From Timonella senegalensis JC301 (GTDB taxonomy: Bacteria > Actinomycetota > Actinomycetes > Actinomycetales > Cellulomonadaceae), in assembly GCF_000312125.1 (NCBI RefSeq), contig NZ_HE978645.1, positions 62,001 through 126,000 of the forward strand: a stretch of 64,000 bases of DNA. Direction: 5' to 3'. The notes beneath the pieces were generated by a model. The model saw nothing but the letters and a program-made list of their open reading frames with translations, did no database searches and was not told where the DNA came from. The number at the start of each line of letters is the position of its first letter. Position 1 is the stretch's first letter. The position numbers and the translations under genes were made by a program. Below are positions 45,951-55,578 of the stretch, piece after piece.

Positions 45951-47098
45951 GCGGCCCTCTTCAGCAGCACGATGACCTCGTAGTGCGACGTGTGGGGGAA
46001 CATGTCCAGCACGCGCGCCGCCACAGGTCGCAGGCTCGGCATGTGTGCGAGGTCCTTGGCCAGCGTCACAGCGTTGCAGCTGGAGTAAACGACCGTGTGG
46101 GCGGGGCTGGCTTCGATGAACCCGGCCAGTTCCTGGCCGATACCCCCGCGGGGCGGATTCACGACGATCATGTCCGGCCCGCCCTCACCTTGCGTCCCGC
46201 TGTGCTCCCGGGAAAACGCGGTGGCGTCAAGAGCGTCAAAGTGCAGGTTGGTGATGCCCAGGGTTTCGGCGGTGAGGTCGGCTGAGGCGATTGCGTCCTC
46301 GCTAATTTCGATTCCGGTGACCCTGTCCGCAAACGGGGACAGGTGCAGCGCAAACCCGCCAACACCGCAGAACAGATCCCACAGGTGAGCGGGCCGCTCG
46401 TGCGCGATCCACTGGCGGGCCTGATCGTACAGAGCGGCGGCGATGTCCGTGTTGGTTTGGAAGAAACTCTGTGGGCGCAGGTGCAGCGGGATGTCGTTCA
46501 CGCGCATGGTGAGGGTGTGCTGCTCGGTGAGGATGATCTCGTGGTCGCCCTCGAGGATCGCCTTGTGCTCGGGTTGGATGTTCACCGAGAACACCGCTAC
46601 CTGCGGGTGGGACTCGAGGAACTCAGGCAAGTGCTTTCGCAGCCTGGTCACGGGCTCTTGCGAGCGGGACACGAACCGGACCATATACTCGTCGTCTGGG
46701 GACTGCGTGACCAGAACGTACTTGAGTTCGCCGCGCTTGGTCTTCAGGTCGTAGGGCTGCACGTTCGCGCGGGTGATGAACGCAGTGATTGCCTCGAGCA
46801 GGTAGTGCATGGGCTCGTTGTAGAGCGGGCAATCGTGCAGGTCAATGCCGTTTTGCTGGGCGTCAAGGATGCCAAGGACCGGATGCTCGGCGGTTCCAGT
46901 GACCACCATCTTGGCCTTGTTGCGGAATGCGTGCTCCGCGCTCGGAGTGGCGGGAAGCCATTCGACGTCCAGGTACTCGGCAAGGAGGCCCTGGGCGTGC
47001 GTCACCTTGTCCGCCAGTTGTTGGCTGTACGGAGTACGGATGAGCGCGCAGGAACCACACCTGCCTGCATCGAAGTGGGGGCATTGCATAGGAAGCAT
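45947..47098 (-). CDS. rlmC: 23S rRNA (uracil-C5)-methyltransferase RlmC-type
   Basis: A 383-residue RNA uracil-5-methyltransferase with a compact N-terminal iron-sulfur motif (MQCPHFDAGRCGSCALI), lacking the TRAM domain of RlmD, as expected for RlmC. The SAM site is LWDLFCGVGGFALHLSP, followed by VVNPPRGGIGQEL and the catalytic Cys in VVYSSCNAVTL. It modifies a specific 23S rRNA uridine. MLPMQC gives two nearby starts; the earlier is listed. Confidence 0.88.
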   Translation of the reverse strand: MLPMQCPHFDAGRCGSCALIRTPYSQQLADKVTHAQGLLAEYLDVEWLPATPSAEHAFRNKAKMVVTGTAEHPVLGILDAQQNGIDLHDCPLYNEPMHYLLEAITAFITRANVQPYDLKTKRGELKYVLVTQSPDDEYMVRFVSRSQEPVTRLRKHLPEFLESHPQVAVFSVNIQPEHKAILEGDHEIILTEQHTLTMRVNDIPLHLRPQSFFQTNTDIAAALYDQARQWIAHERPAHLWDLFCGVGGFALHLSPFADRVTGIEISEDAIASADLTAETLGITNLHFDALDATAFSREHSGTQGEGGPDMIVVNPPRGGIGQELAGFIEASPAHTVVYSSCNAVTLAKDLAHMPSLRPVAARVLDMFPHTSHYEVIVLLKRAA

Positions 47099-47251
47099 TG
47101 TCTCAAGAACTTGAGCTGCCCGGCATCCCGCCTGTTCCGCCCCTCCTTCCCTCTCCTCGCGGCTTCTCCCCGCGCCTTCTCCCCGCGAGTGCCGAGAGCA
47201 CCGCCCTTACGGACAAGGCGCCGCCGGAAGTGGGGCCCGTAGACTGGCTGG

Positions 47252-47947
47252 ATGAATCGTCGATTATCAGTTGTGGCACTGGCAGCAGCTGCGCTGCTGG
47301 CGGGCTGCGCTGACGAACCAGCCGTGCCCAGAGGTGTGCCGGAGCCACACGAATCGGAGTTCGAGTACAGCTGGGACGAGAAGAACGACGAGCCGTACAC
47401 GGCTCCGGAGGAGCTCACCGCAAGCGAACTCACGGACTTGCTGCGGATCTACGCCACAGGCGCCAACACAATGGCCAGTTGCACGCCATCGCAGGTTGAC
47501 CTGGAGATCCAGTACATGGATGCGGCGATGGGGCACCGGTTTGGTCGGCTCACGGTCACAAACACATCCGCAACGGATTGCACAGTGCAGGGCTACCCAG
47601 GGTTTGGGGCCCGCGGCGAATGGGGCCATAAGCTTTTGCTGAAGGCGGAGCAATCCGACCCGATCGACTACTCCACAGACCAGCCGCTGGTGACTCTGGA
47701 GCCGGGTGAGTCCGCGTACTCGAACGTTGAATGGACGGGGAGTTTAGGCGGCGCGGAGAGCGAGCCGATCAGCCTGTTCATTATTCAGTTGGCGGATGCT
47801 CAGATACCGATTCCTCGGCCCGTGAACTCGCTATACAGCCAGGATGCCGGGAACTTCGTGGACGCGCAGGGGGTTCCACTCCCCAACACCGGATTCGACA
47901 TTTCGATGGACACGACCGTGCGGATGGGACCGTTTCGGACGGACTGA
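47252..47947 (+). CDS. DUF4232-like secreted lipoprotein
   Basis: A 231-residue lipoprotein with signal MNRRLSVVALAAAALLAG and lipobox LAGC. The C-terminal region (LEIQYMDAAMGHRFGRLTVT, TDCTVQGYPGFGARG, TLEPGESAYSNVEWTGSLG) is the beta-rich DUF4232 fold common in actinobacteria, without known function. Codons 2-6 contain a variant of the dispersed motif. Confidence 0.75.
   Translation: MNRRLSVVALAAAALLAGCADEPAVPRGVPEPHESEFEYSWDEKNDEPYTAPEELTASELTDLLRIYATGANTMASCTPSQVDLEIQYMDAAMGHRFGRLTVTNTSATDCTVQGYPGFGARGEWGHKLLLKAEQSDPIDYSTDQPLVTLEPGESAYSNVEWTGSLGGAESEPISLFIIQLADAQIPIPRPVNSLYSQDAGNFVDAQGVPLPNTGFDISMDTTVRMGPFRTD
47256..47270 (+). repeat. Dispersed motif variant at the lipoprotein start
   Basis: ATCGTCGATTATCAG, the same two-base central variant as in maoC, directly after the ATG. 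Confidence 0.5.
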
Positions 47948-48087
47948 GCCGGGCTGAGCCGAACATGGCCGAGCGGTCAGTCGGCGCCCATCCACACGCG
48001 CAGCTGGCCCGCAGTCCTAGACCGTCCACACGCTTGCTTTGCTAGGATCGCGTCTAGCCAGCCATTCCCCACGCAGATCGGACCGCG

Positions 48088-48627
48088 ATGTCGCGCCAGC
48101 CTTCCCCGTCCCAGCCAGCCACGTTCCAGGTCGTCGTGATGGGCGTTTCCGGATGCGGCAAATCCTCGGTGGGGGCGCTCCTTGCGCATGAGCTTGGCGG
48201 CACGTTTGTGGACGGTGATGATCTGCACCCTCAGTCCAACATCGACAAGATGGCGGCCGGCACGCCCCTGAACGATGCAGATCGTGAGCCGTGGCTGCGG
48301 GACATCGGTGCGCGCTTGGGTGAGGCCGCCGACTCGGGACGCACCCTGATTGTTGGCTGCTCGGCGCTCAAGCGCTCATACCGTGAGTTGATTCAGTCTG
48401 GTTCACCTGACACCGTGTTTGTGCACCTGCACGGCACGCCCGAGTTGTTGGCGGCTCGGGTGGGCGGCCGCGAGGGCCACTTCATGCCCACGGGTCTGTT
48501 GGAGTCCCAGCTGGCCACCTTGGAGTTGCTGGAGTCGGATGAGCCCGGCCGCGAGTTCGACATCGCCGATCCCGCTGCCGAGATTGCCGCGGCTGCCGCC
48601 ACGTGGGTGCGGTCCATCCGCAACTGA
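48088..48627 (+). CDS. gntK: Gluconate kinase
   Basis: A 179-residue gluconokinase that phosphorylates gluconate to 6-phosphogluconate. Landmarks are VVMGVSGCGKSSVGALLAHE, FVDGDDLHPQSNIDKMAAGT and PLNDADREPWL, GCSALKRSYRELI, and GREGHFMPTGLLESQL. It stands alone; no gluconate permease is next to it. Its TGA stop lies inside a dispersed motif copy. Confidence 0.92.
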   Translation: MSRQPSPSQPATFQVVVMGVSGCGKSSVGALLAHELGGTFVDGDDLHPQSNIDKMAAGTPLNDADREPWLRDIGARLGEAADSGRTLIVGCSALKRSYRELIQSGSPDTVFVHLHGTPELLAARVGGREGHFMPTGLLESQLATLELLESDEPGREFDIADPAAEIAAAAATWVRSIRN

Positions 48628-48638
48628 TTTTCGACGAT
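48624..48638 (-). repeat. Dispersed motif copy at the gntK stop
   Basis: Exact 15-mer (CTGATTTTCGACGAT on the plus strand); its TGA is the gntK stop codon. Confidence 0.75.
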
Positions 48639-48726
48639 CCTGGTTGGCTTCCAGCACCCGCCAGGCCCCTGCCCTGTGCGCTGGGCGGAGGACTCTCGGG
48701 CACACTTCCGGCACCAATACCAACTT

Positions 48727-48801
48727 CGCCGAGATCCTGGCCGCAACGGTGAGTTCCTAGTACGTACCTAGGAGTTTACCGCCGTAACCAAAATCTCGGC
48801 G
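48727..48801. terminator. Large hairpin between gntK and putA
   Basis: Outer arms CGCCGAGA and TCTCGGCG (48727-48734, 48794-48801) enclose ACGGT/ACCG pairing and an inner TCCTAG/CTAGGA stem. It lies between the convergent gntK and putA ends and may end both transcripts. Confidence 0.5.
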
Positions 48802-48823
48802 AGAGTGTGGGTGTGGGCGAAGG

Positions 48824-51800
48824 CTAGTCCCGCGCTCCCAGCGCAACGTGAGGCTGCACGGTACCGAACCTGTGAGCCGTGATCGAAATGGCCTGTTCCA
48901 CCAGGAACGGAAGCATTTCAATCCGCCCAGCCTCGGTGACCGGCTGCGCATAGATGGCGACGTCGGGCTTAGCCCCAATCGCACCCGCAAGCACCGCGCG
49001 GGAAGATCCTACGGCCCGAACACGCCCGTCGTTCAGCTTTTCCGCCCACACACCAAGTTCCTGAACGCGCACGTTCGCGCCCATGCCTGCTCGCGCCAGA
49101 ACCTCCTGGAGTCCGGCGTGCGGAGCTTCGAGGACTACCTCGAAAATGCCCCGGCTTGCCAGCCCCGCTAGGACAACGCGCAGCACGTCCGCCACGGAGC
49201 TGTCTTCTCCCACAAAGACATGCACTGGCGTGAGCGTTGGCACGTATCGAAACTCGTTACGCTCCACTACTAGACCGGACGCGTCACGCATGACTCCGAA
49301 CTCGCTCTCCCAAGCAGCTGCGTCGCAGGCAACGGAGCGAGACAGGAACTCCAAGTCCGCTGGACCCAGACCCAACTCGGATGCGCTGGAACGGATGATG
49401 CTCATGAGGCGAGCAACATCGTCGATAATTGTGGCAGTTTCAGACGAAGCCGCAGCCTCTGCGCGCTCCCAATCCGACAGCCCAACCAGGTAGTTGGGGC
49501 CACCGGCCTTGGTGCCGGCACCAACGGCCGATCGCTTCCACCCACCAAACGGCTGGCGTCGGACAATCGCGCCGGTGATCCCCCGGTTCACGTACAGGTT
49601 TCCGGCGTTCACGGACCCGGTCCACTGCTCGATCTCTGCTGGTTCGAGGGAGTGGAGGCCGGCGGTCAGGCCAAAGTCGGTGGCGTTCTGGGCGGCGATA
49701 GCTTCCTCGAGGGTGTCCACGGTCATGATGCCCAGGATCGGCCCAAAGTACTCGGTCAGGTGGTACTCGGAGCCGGGGACAACTCCGGTCTTGACGCCCG
49801 GGGACCACAAGCGGCCATCCTCCGACAGGAGTTCGGGCGCTATCGCCCAGGACTCCCCCGGAGCCAGCGTAGTCAGTGCGCGCTCCAACTTTCCGCTGGG
49901 TGCCTCGATGACAGGGCCCACCTGCGCGGTGGGGTCCTCGGGGAAGGCGACCCGCAGGCCTGAGACCGCATCAAGCAGCTGGTTGCGGAAGCGCTGCGAG
50001 CGCCCCACCGAACCCACCAGGATGACCAAGGACGCGGCGGAGCACTTCTGCCCGGCGTGACCGAACGCGGAGTTCACCACGTCCTTGACTGCCAAGTCGA
50101 GGTCCGCGTGCGGTGTCACGATGATCGAGTTCTTACCCGATGTTTCGGCGAGCAGCTGCAGGTCCGGACGGAACGTCTGGAACAGCTGCGCGGTGTCGAA
50201 TCCGCCGGTCAGGATGAGGCGGTCAACGCGCGGATCGGACACCAGCTGGCGTCCCAGATCGCCCTCGGACACGTGCACGAGCTGGAGGATGTCGCGCGAG
50301 ATGCCGCAGGCATCGAGTCCCGCCCACAGTGCGTCCACCATGACGGATCCGCTGCGCTGCGCCTGCGTTGCAGGCTTGATGACTACCGACGATCCTGCCG
50401 CAAGTGCCGCCAAGGTCGATCCGGCTGGGATCGCCACAGGGAAGTTCCACGGCGGCGTGACCACGGTCAGCTTCACGGGGACTGCGCGGGCGCCATCAAC
50501 GGTGTCGAGTTGTTCAGCCAGCTGCGCATAGTAGTTGGCAAAGTCGATTGCCTCGGAGATCTCAGGGTCGGACTGGTCCAGGGTCTTCCCGCATTCGGAG
50601 GCCGAGACCTCCATGAGCCTGGCCCTGTTCTTCTCCAGCTCGGTGGCCATGGCACGAAGAACGCGGGCTCGGCCCGCTCCACCCAGCGCGGCCCATCCGG
50701 GGGTAGCATCCACGGCGGTGGTCAGCGCGCGCTCGAGCGCCGCTGGGTCTGTGATCGTGTGGGATGCCACGAGGTCATCGCCGAGTGTGCTGCCCGGAAT
50801 AGCCGTCAGAATCTCGCGGCCCCAACCGCGGTTGCCGGGGAGCGCCGGGTCGGTGTCCGGGGTGTTGGCAAACTCCGACTGGAGCGCGGGGACATCCGTG
50901 GTCCGGTCCTGGCGGCGGTTTGCCAGTGGCACTGAGTCATCTACCTGCGCGAGCGACGCCTCAAAACGCGCCTTTTCGCGGGCAAACAGCGGCTCGTTCT
51001 TGGACAGCTCGAACACAGCGGACATGAAGTTGTCCTGCGACGCGCCCTCCTCGAGCCTGCGAATGAGGTAGGAGATGGCCACGTCGAACTCGTCGGGGTG
51101 GACCACTGGCGTGTATAGCAGGAGCTGCCCCACTGTCCGGGACACGGCCTCGGCTTGGGCCTCCGCCATGCCGAGCAGCATCTCAAACTCGAGGGCTCCC
51201 GGAATCTCGCGGACGCTGCGCTCTCCAGCGAGCAGCCAGGCGTGTGCCACGTCAAAAAGGTTGTGGCCGGCAACGCCAATGTGGACGTTGTTCATGCGCT
51301 CCGGGGTCATGGCCCAGTTCAGCACGCGCTTGTAGTTGGTGTCGGCCTCCTGCTTGGAACCCACCACGGCGAGCGGCCAGCCGTGCACAGCTGCTTCGAC
51401 TCGCTCCATGGGCAGATTTGCACCCTTGACCAGGCGGACCTTGATTGCCGCTCCCCCGCGAGCGCGGCGGGCTGCCGACCACTCCTGGAGGTGTTGCATG
51501 GCTCGCATGGCATCTGGCAGGTAGGCCTGCAGGACGATCCCGGCCTCTAGCCCGAGAAGTTCGGGCCGGTCAAGCAGCTTGGTGAACACCTCGATGGTCA
51601 TGTCGAGGTCGCGGTACTCCTCCATGTCCAGGTTGATGAACTTGCGTCCGCGGTGGCTCGCTGCGTACTGGTAGAGCGGAAGCAGCTGGTCAATGACGTG
51701 GTCCACTGCCTCGGCGTATGCCCACGGTGAGTGCGGGGCAACAGTGGAGGACACCTTGATGGACACGTAGTCCACGTCATCGCGTTCGAGCAGGCGCTTG

Positions 51801-52297
51801 GTGCCGGCGAGGCGCTTTGCTGCTTCTCGTGGGCCGAGGACGGCCTCGCCCAAGAGGTTGACGTTGAGTTTGCGTCCCGTGCGCTTGATCTTGTCGATAG
51901 CGGGGGCGAGCTTAGCGTCTGTGGAGTCAACGATGAGGTGACCCACCATCTCGCGCAGGACTTTCTGCGCTGCGGGAACCACGAGCGCCGGCGCCACTCG
52001 CGATGCTGCCGATCCCGTCTTGACCGCCGCACGCAGGTACCAGGGTAGGAAGCCCGGGGTGTTGCGAGCGAGCGAGCGGAAGTTCTCCGCCGCGATCTGT
52101 GGGTCTTCGGGGCGGATCACGCCATCCACAAACCCTACGGTGAAGTCGAGGCCGCCTTCCTCACTGAGCACTCCCGCAAGCAGGGTGGCTGCGGTTGAGG
52201 GCTTGATGGTGTCGGCGGTGGCGAGCCACTCACGGACCAGGCTGGTGGTCTGTTCCGTCAGCGCCTGAGCGTCGTTGCTGTGATCGAGCAAGGTCAC
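48824..52297 (-). CDS. putA: Bifunctional proline dehydrogenase/glutamate-semialdehyde dehydrogenase
   Basis: A 1157-residue PutA that oxidises proline to glutamate in two steps. The FAD-dependent PRODH barrel (residues about 60-450) has RKFINLDMEEYRDLDMTIEV and EAGIVLQAYLPDAM; the NAD-dependent ALDH part has VTPPWNFPVAIPAGS, LLAETSGKNSIIV and the catalytic Cys near residue 749 in FGHAGQKCSAAS. No DNA-binding domain is present, so it does not self-regulate. AGGAG lies only one base from the listed GTG; a TTG two codons later has better spacing. A LysR gene is divergent. Confidence 0.93.
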   Translation of the reverse strand: MTLLDHSNDAQALTEQTTSLVREWLATADTIKPSTAATLLAGVLSEEGGLDFTVGFVDGVIRPEDPQIAAENFRSLARNTPGFLPWYLRAAVKTGSAASRVAPALVVPAAQKVLREMVGHLIVDSTDAKLAPAIDKIKRTGRKLNVNLLGEAVLGPREAAKRLAGTKRLLERDDVDYVSIKVSSTVAPHSPWAYAEAVDHVIDQLLPLYQYAASHRGRKFINLDMEEYRDLDMTIEVFTKLLDRPELLGLEAGIVLQAYLPDAMRAMQHLQEWSAARRARGGAAIKVRLVKGANLPMERVEAAVHGWPLAVVGSKQEADTNYKRVLNWAMTPERMNNVHIGVAGHNLFDVAHAWLLAGERSVREIPGALEFEMLLGMAEAQAEAVSRTVGQLLLYTPVVHPDEFDVAISYLIRRLEEGASQDNFMSAVFELSKNEPLFAREKARFEASLAQVDDSVPLANRRQDRTTDVPALQSEFANTPDTDPALPGNRGWGREILTAIPGSTLGDDLVASHTITDPAALERALTTAVDATPGWAALGGAGRARVLRAMATELEKNRARLMEVSASECGKTLDQSDPEISEAIDFANYYAQLAEQLDTVDGARAVPVKLTVVTPPWNFPVAIPAGSTLAALAAGSSVVIKPATQAQRSGSVMVDALWAGLDACGISRDILQLVHVSEGDLGRQLVSDPRVDRLILTGGFDTAQLFQTFRPDLQLLAETSGKNSIIVTPHADLDLAVKDVVNSAFGHAGQKCSAASLVILVGSVGRSQRFRNQLLDAVSGLRVAFPEDPTAQVGPVIEAPSGKLERALTTLAPGESWAIAPELLSEDGRLWSPGVKTGVVPGSEYHLTEYFGPILGIMTVDTLEEAIAAQNATDFGLTAGLHSLEPAEIEQWTGSVNAGNLYVNRGITGAIVRRQPFGGWKRSAVGAGTKAGGPNYLVGLSDWERAEAAASSETATIIDDVARLMSIIRSSASELGLGPADLEFLSRSVACDAAAWESEFGVMRDASGLVVERNEFRYVPTLTPVHVFVGEDSSVADVLRVVLAGLASRGIFEVVLEAPHAGLQEVLARAGMGANVRVQELGVWAEKLNDGRVRAVGSSRAVLAGAIGAKPDVAIYAQPVTEAGRIEMLPFLVEQAISITAHRFGTVQPHVALGARD
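49418..49430 (+). repeat. Dispersed motif variant inside putA
   Basis: ATCGTCGATAATT; a looser match that encodes IIDD in the gene frame, so it may be chance. Confidence 0.35.
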
Positions 52298-52413
52298 TCC
52301 TTTAAGTCAAGGTGTCATATTCAAATCTAAGTGTGAGAGGTGATTTACTTTAGGTAAAGTGAAGATTTCTAATCGATTTACTTAAGTATTGCTACTGTTT
52401 TTCGGAGGCTACA

Positions 52414-53304
52414 ATGCTGGACGTCAGGCGCCTGCGAGTGTTGCTTGAATTGCAACAACGCGAGACCCTAGCCGACGTCGCTGTGGCCCTCCACCAGACC
52501 CCTTCCGCCATTTCCCAGCAGCTCGCGCTGCTGGAAAAGGAAGTGGGCACGCAACTCCTGCGGAAGGTGGGCCGGCGGGTTCAGCTCACGCCCGAGGCCC
52601 ACACCCTCGCCAACTACGCCTCACAAGTCATTGACCTCCTTGAACGCGCGGAAACTGAGGTGTCACATTCCGGCTCGCGCCTCACAGGGACGATAAAGGT
52701 TGCCGTCTTCCAGTCTGCCGCCCTGGCATTCATGCCGCAGGTTCTAGGGGAACTGGCATCGCTACACCCTGAACTGCGCGTGACCATGACTCAGCGCGAG
52801 CCGGAGACCGCGCTGCGTGAAACCTGGACTCGGGACTTCGATCTGGTGATTGCCGAGCAGTACCCCGGGCACGCCGCGCCCTGGCATCCCGACCTTGACC
52901 GCGTGGAACTCACCACGGACGCGCTTAGGCTCGCGGTCCCGGCATCCGGCACGGTTCGCTGCCTGTCCGATGCACGAACGCTCCCCTGGGTCATGGAACC
53001 TCGCGGCGCCGCGTCCCGGCACTGGGCGGAGCAGGCCTGCCGCGTGGCTGGCTTCGATCCCGATGTCCGCTTCGAAACAGCCGACCTCCAAGCCCATATC
53101 GCGCTCATTGCGTCGGGGAACGCCGTTGCGTTCCTGCCCGGCCTGATGACCGTGGGCGCCCCTGCGGGCGTCCGCCTGATTGACCTACCGGGGAATCCGC
53201 GACGCACAGTGTTTACGTCGGCTCGCGCCTCCGCGAGCGAGCGTGCTTCCATTGGCGCGGTCCGCCGCGCCCTCACCCAAGTCACGCGGGACCTCGTGGC
53301 CTAA
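52414..53304 (+). CDS. LysR-family regulator
   Basis: A 296-residue LysR protein with N-terminal winged helix (LDVRRLRVLLELQQRETLAD, VALHQTPSAISQQLALLEKE, QLLRKVGRRVQLTPEA) and a C-terminal inducer domain. The ribosome-binding site is CGGAGG. It is divergent from putA across a 116-bp AT-rich spacer; TTTACTTTAGGTAAA (near 52342-52356) is a candidate LysR site. Control of putA, with proline as effector, is inferred. Confidence 0.85.
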   Translation: MLDVRRLRVLLELQQRETLADVAVALHQTPSAISQQLALLEKEVGTQLLRKVGRRVQLTPEAHTLANYASQVIDLLERAETEVSHSGSRLTGTIKVAVFQSAALAFMPQVLGELASLHPELRVTMTQREPETALRETWTRDFDLVIAEQYPGHAAPWHPDLDRVELTTDALRLAVPASGTVRCLSDARTLPWVMEPRGAASRHWAEQACRVAGFDPDVRFETADLQAHIALIASGNAVAFLPGLMTVGAPAGVRLIDLPGNPRRTVFTSARASASERASIGAVRRALTQVTRDLVA

Positions 53305-53329
53305 AGGCCACGCCCCGGCCGCATCAGAT

Positions 53330-53770
53330 TTAGAGCCCCGGGAGCGCGCGCAGCCACCCCTCTAGCTGCGGTACCTCTTGCGGCGACACCTGCGCGAACA
53401 CCGACATTGGCTCGTCAGCACCGGCGAGCGCATAGGACCCATCGGGCAACGCGGCAAAGGCCTCGTAAGCGCTCGACCCCTTTCCTCCAGCGTCCGCCCG
53501 GCAGAAGAAGAGTAGCTGCGGGGAGTCCACAAAGGTCTCGGCGATGGGTGTCATGCCCTTGAGCACTGCGAGCAGTTCCGCTGCGGTGAATACTCCCACG
53601 GCGTCTCCCGCACGGACTTCAACGCCGGGCGCGGCGCCCTTGCGTCGCATTCCCGTGCGCACTAGGCACGCCGTGACGCTCAGGCCCGTACCCTGCCACG
53701 GCACGACGGCGCCGAACTGCGCTTCAAGGAGCGCAACGTCAACCTCTTTTTTCCTGCTGAAGAGTCCCAT
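53330..53770 (-). CDS. Hypothetical protein (146 residues)
   Basis: From MGLFSRKKEVDVALL the protein is soluble and mixed alpha/beta, with VFTAAELLAVLKGMTPIAET and SPQLLFFCRADAGGKGSSAY. An earlier start adds nine residues without a ribosome-binding site. No family is recognised. It converges closely on the LysR gene and probably shares terminator sequence. Confidence 0.65.
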   Translation of the reverse strand: MGLFSRKKEVDVALLEAQFGAVVPWQGTGLSVTACLVRTGMRRKGAAPGVEVRAGDAVGVFTAAELLAVLKGMTPIAETFVDSPQLLFFCRADAGGKGSSAYEAFAALPDGSYALAGADEPMSVFAQVSPQEVPQLEGWLRALPGL

Positions 53771-53817
53771 GGCTTCGAGGCTACCTGCACCACGCACCTA
53801 CTCGTTGTATTGTGCCC

Positions 53818-53831
53818 AAATTTTCGACGAT
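53818..53831 (+). repeat. Dispersed motif copy (intergenic)
   Basis: AAATTTTCGACGAT, matching the core 11-mer but not the leading GATT. Confidence 0.55.
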
Positions 53832-53869
53832 ACTGCCGGGGCGCGCTGAACCGGCAGGTTCCAGCGCCT

Positions 53870-54586
53870 TCAGTCCTCTTCGAGAGCGACGGTGCTTTGG
53901 AGTCCCAGCTGAGTGAATCCGAGCGCGTGCGCAAGTTTCGAGGAGGCATCGTTGCCCACCCGCGTGCGCCACTGGGCGATCAACCCCATGGAGATTGCAG
54001 AGTTCACGGCAAAGCGGCCCACACGCTCAGCGTGGCCCTGCCCCCTGTGGTCGCCATGCGTGATTACACCGATCTGGCCAACCCTGTCCATCCATACGGT
54101 GAAGCCGGCGATGGCGAGCGGTGTGCCTCCCGGATCACGAACCACCCAGCGGTACTCCATGTCGGCCAAGTCCGCCTCGTCCCACTCTTCCGCTGTTACT
54201 GCCTGCCGCATGGCCGCAGCATCGGTTTCCGTGACGCGGGAAACTCGATCATCGGGTCCGCCTACCGGCGAGTCGCGGTACCAGAGCTCCGCGGTTCCAA
54301 CTGCCTCCGGAATCCACGTTCGAGACAGGGCCTCCTCGATCGCGGCCGTGTCATGGAGCAGGGCTGCGGGCATTGCCTCAAGGACCGCGAGCGCCCCGTG
54401 CGGTGCCACAACAACCCGCGCCCCATCGAGCGTGACGGTGACAGCGGCATCAAACCCGAGGCGTTCAACAAACCTGGTGTTGCCTCGTGTGAGCGCTCCT
54501 CGCGCCAGCCCAGTAGCGTCCTCCCACACCTCAAAAAGGGCGGGAAGTGTCGAGGCCTCAAGGTGCGGAATCGCGTTGCTGTCCAT
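53870..54586 (-). CDS. GNAT-fold N-acetyltransferase-like protein
   Basis: A 238-residue protein from MDSNAIPHLEAS. The C-terminal half has the GNAT CoA-binding pattern VWMDRVGQIGVITHGDHRGQ with GHAERVGRFAVN, then GNDASSKLAHALGFTQLG. The N-terminal half is a variable substrate domain. Longer frames to 54733 cross a divergent-looking spacer and are rejected. Substrate unknown. Confidence 0.75.
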   Translation of the reverse strand: MDSNAIPHLEASTLPALFEVWEDATGLARGALTRGNTRFVERLGFDAAVTVTLDGARVVVAPHGALAVLEAMPAALLHDTAAIEEALSRTWIPEAVGTAELWYRDSPVGGPDDRVSRVTETDAAAMRQAVTAEEWDEADLADMEYRWVVRDPGGTPLAIAGFTVWMDRVGQIGVITHGDHRGQGHAERVGRFAVNSAISMGLIAQWRTRVGNDASSKLAHALGFTQLGLQSTVALEED

Positions 54587-54756
54587 GACCCATTGTCTGC
54601 GCGAGCGGGAAGAACCCGCAACAGACCGTGCGCACACGGCACACTCCCGCCGCCCAACAACAGAGGACATGTATCGGCTGGTTGCCGTCCCAGCTTGTTG
54701 TATGTGCACGTTCCCGTCCCAGCTGGTCGTCACCGCTAAGCGTGCACGCCGCGCAA

Positions 54757-55515
54757 CTAGCGCAGCGGGATTTCTTCTATGATTCCTGCCGGAATAATGT
54801 CGAAAGAAGCACTAAGCCGTTCAAGCCAAACAGTTCTTGACTCTTGAGGAACTTTCTTTGCCTCACGCTGGAGTTGATCCCATGCATGAGGATCTTCAGA
54901 AGGCACGAACGAAGCCTTTGAGTAAAAAACATAGAAGGCCAGAGACATAGTCATATTGTCAAAATTTCTAAGTGGAATACCTCTGGGTCGCCACGCCCAC
55001 CCGGGGCTCGGTTGAGAAACATCGGCAATTGCAATCGCGAGCCGGAGTTCGTCTTGATATTCACGGGCAGCCACGCCAGCAACCACGTAATCACCTCGAT
55101 AGCATTCTTCAATCCACGCTCTGTCCATCGGCGAAATGTTCTGATTCGAGCTGAGAAGAGTTGTGACCTCATTACTCCGGGTTACCCATCGTGCCGAGTC
55201 AAGCTCAAGAAACTCGCAGATGTGCTCCAACGAAAGTGGAGAATCGCATGTGAAGTAGTCCGCCATCATACTCTCAGCCCATGAGGAAACCTCGGCGCTG
55301 ATCGGATGAACTTGGGGAATGCCAACCAAGTCAATTATTGCCGCGTCATAAAAGCTGGCCGCATTATCCTTATGGATAAAGCGCCACCGCCGCGTTGATC
55401 TGCTAGCGGGGCTGATTCCGACGGCGAAGAGAAACGTGAGTCCTTCTTTACGACCTTCCAGCAAAAAACCGCGCTGGCCTAGCCTAACTAGTTCGTCAAT
55501 CTCTTGGTCAATCAT
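54757..55515 (-). CDS. Hypothetical protein in the RHS island (252 residues)
   Basis: Starts MIDQEIDELVRLGQRGFLLE. It is a soluble, mixed protein with several tryptophans and aromatic patches (WAWRPRGIPLRNFDNMTMSL, FYVFYSKASFVPS). Composition is more AT-rich than the flanks. It lies downstream of three genes coupled to the RHS toxin remnant on the same strand. This fits an immunity protein or late island passenger, but I recognise no domain. Confidence 0.6.
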   Translation of the reverse strand: MIDQEIDELVRLGQRGFLLEGRKEGLTFLFAVGISPASRSTRRWRFIHKDNAASFYDAAIIDLVGIPQVHPISAEVSSWAESMMADYFTCDSPLSLEHICEFLELDSARWVTRSNEVTTLLSSNQNISPMDRAWIEECYRGDYVVAGVAAREYQDELRLAIAIADVSQPSPGWAWRPRGIPLRNFDNMTMSLAFYVFYSKASFVPSEDPHAWDQLQREAKKVPQESRTVWLERLSASFDIIPAGIIEEIPLR

Positions 55516-55578
55516 CAACGATGGGCCCTCCCCGGATCCTGACGTGTACGCTCGCTCGCTGTCCTACGACACCGTAGG

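Noticed and set aside
48419-48760. ORF ending TNTNFAEILAATVSS after gntK
   Set aside because: Mostly a shadow of gntK in another frame; the tail is not supported by a start or a ribosome-binding site.
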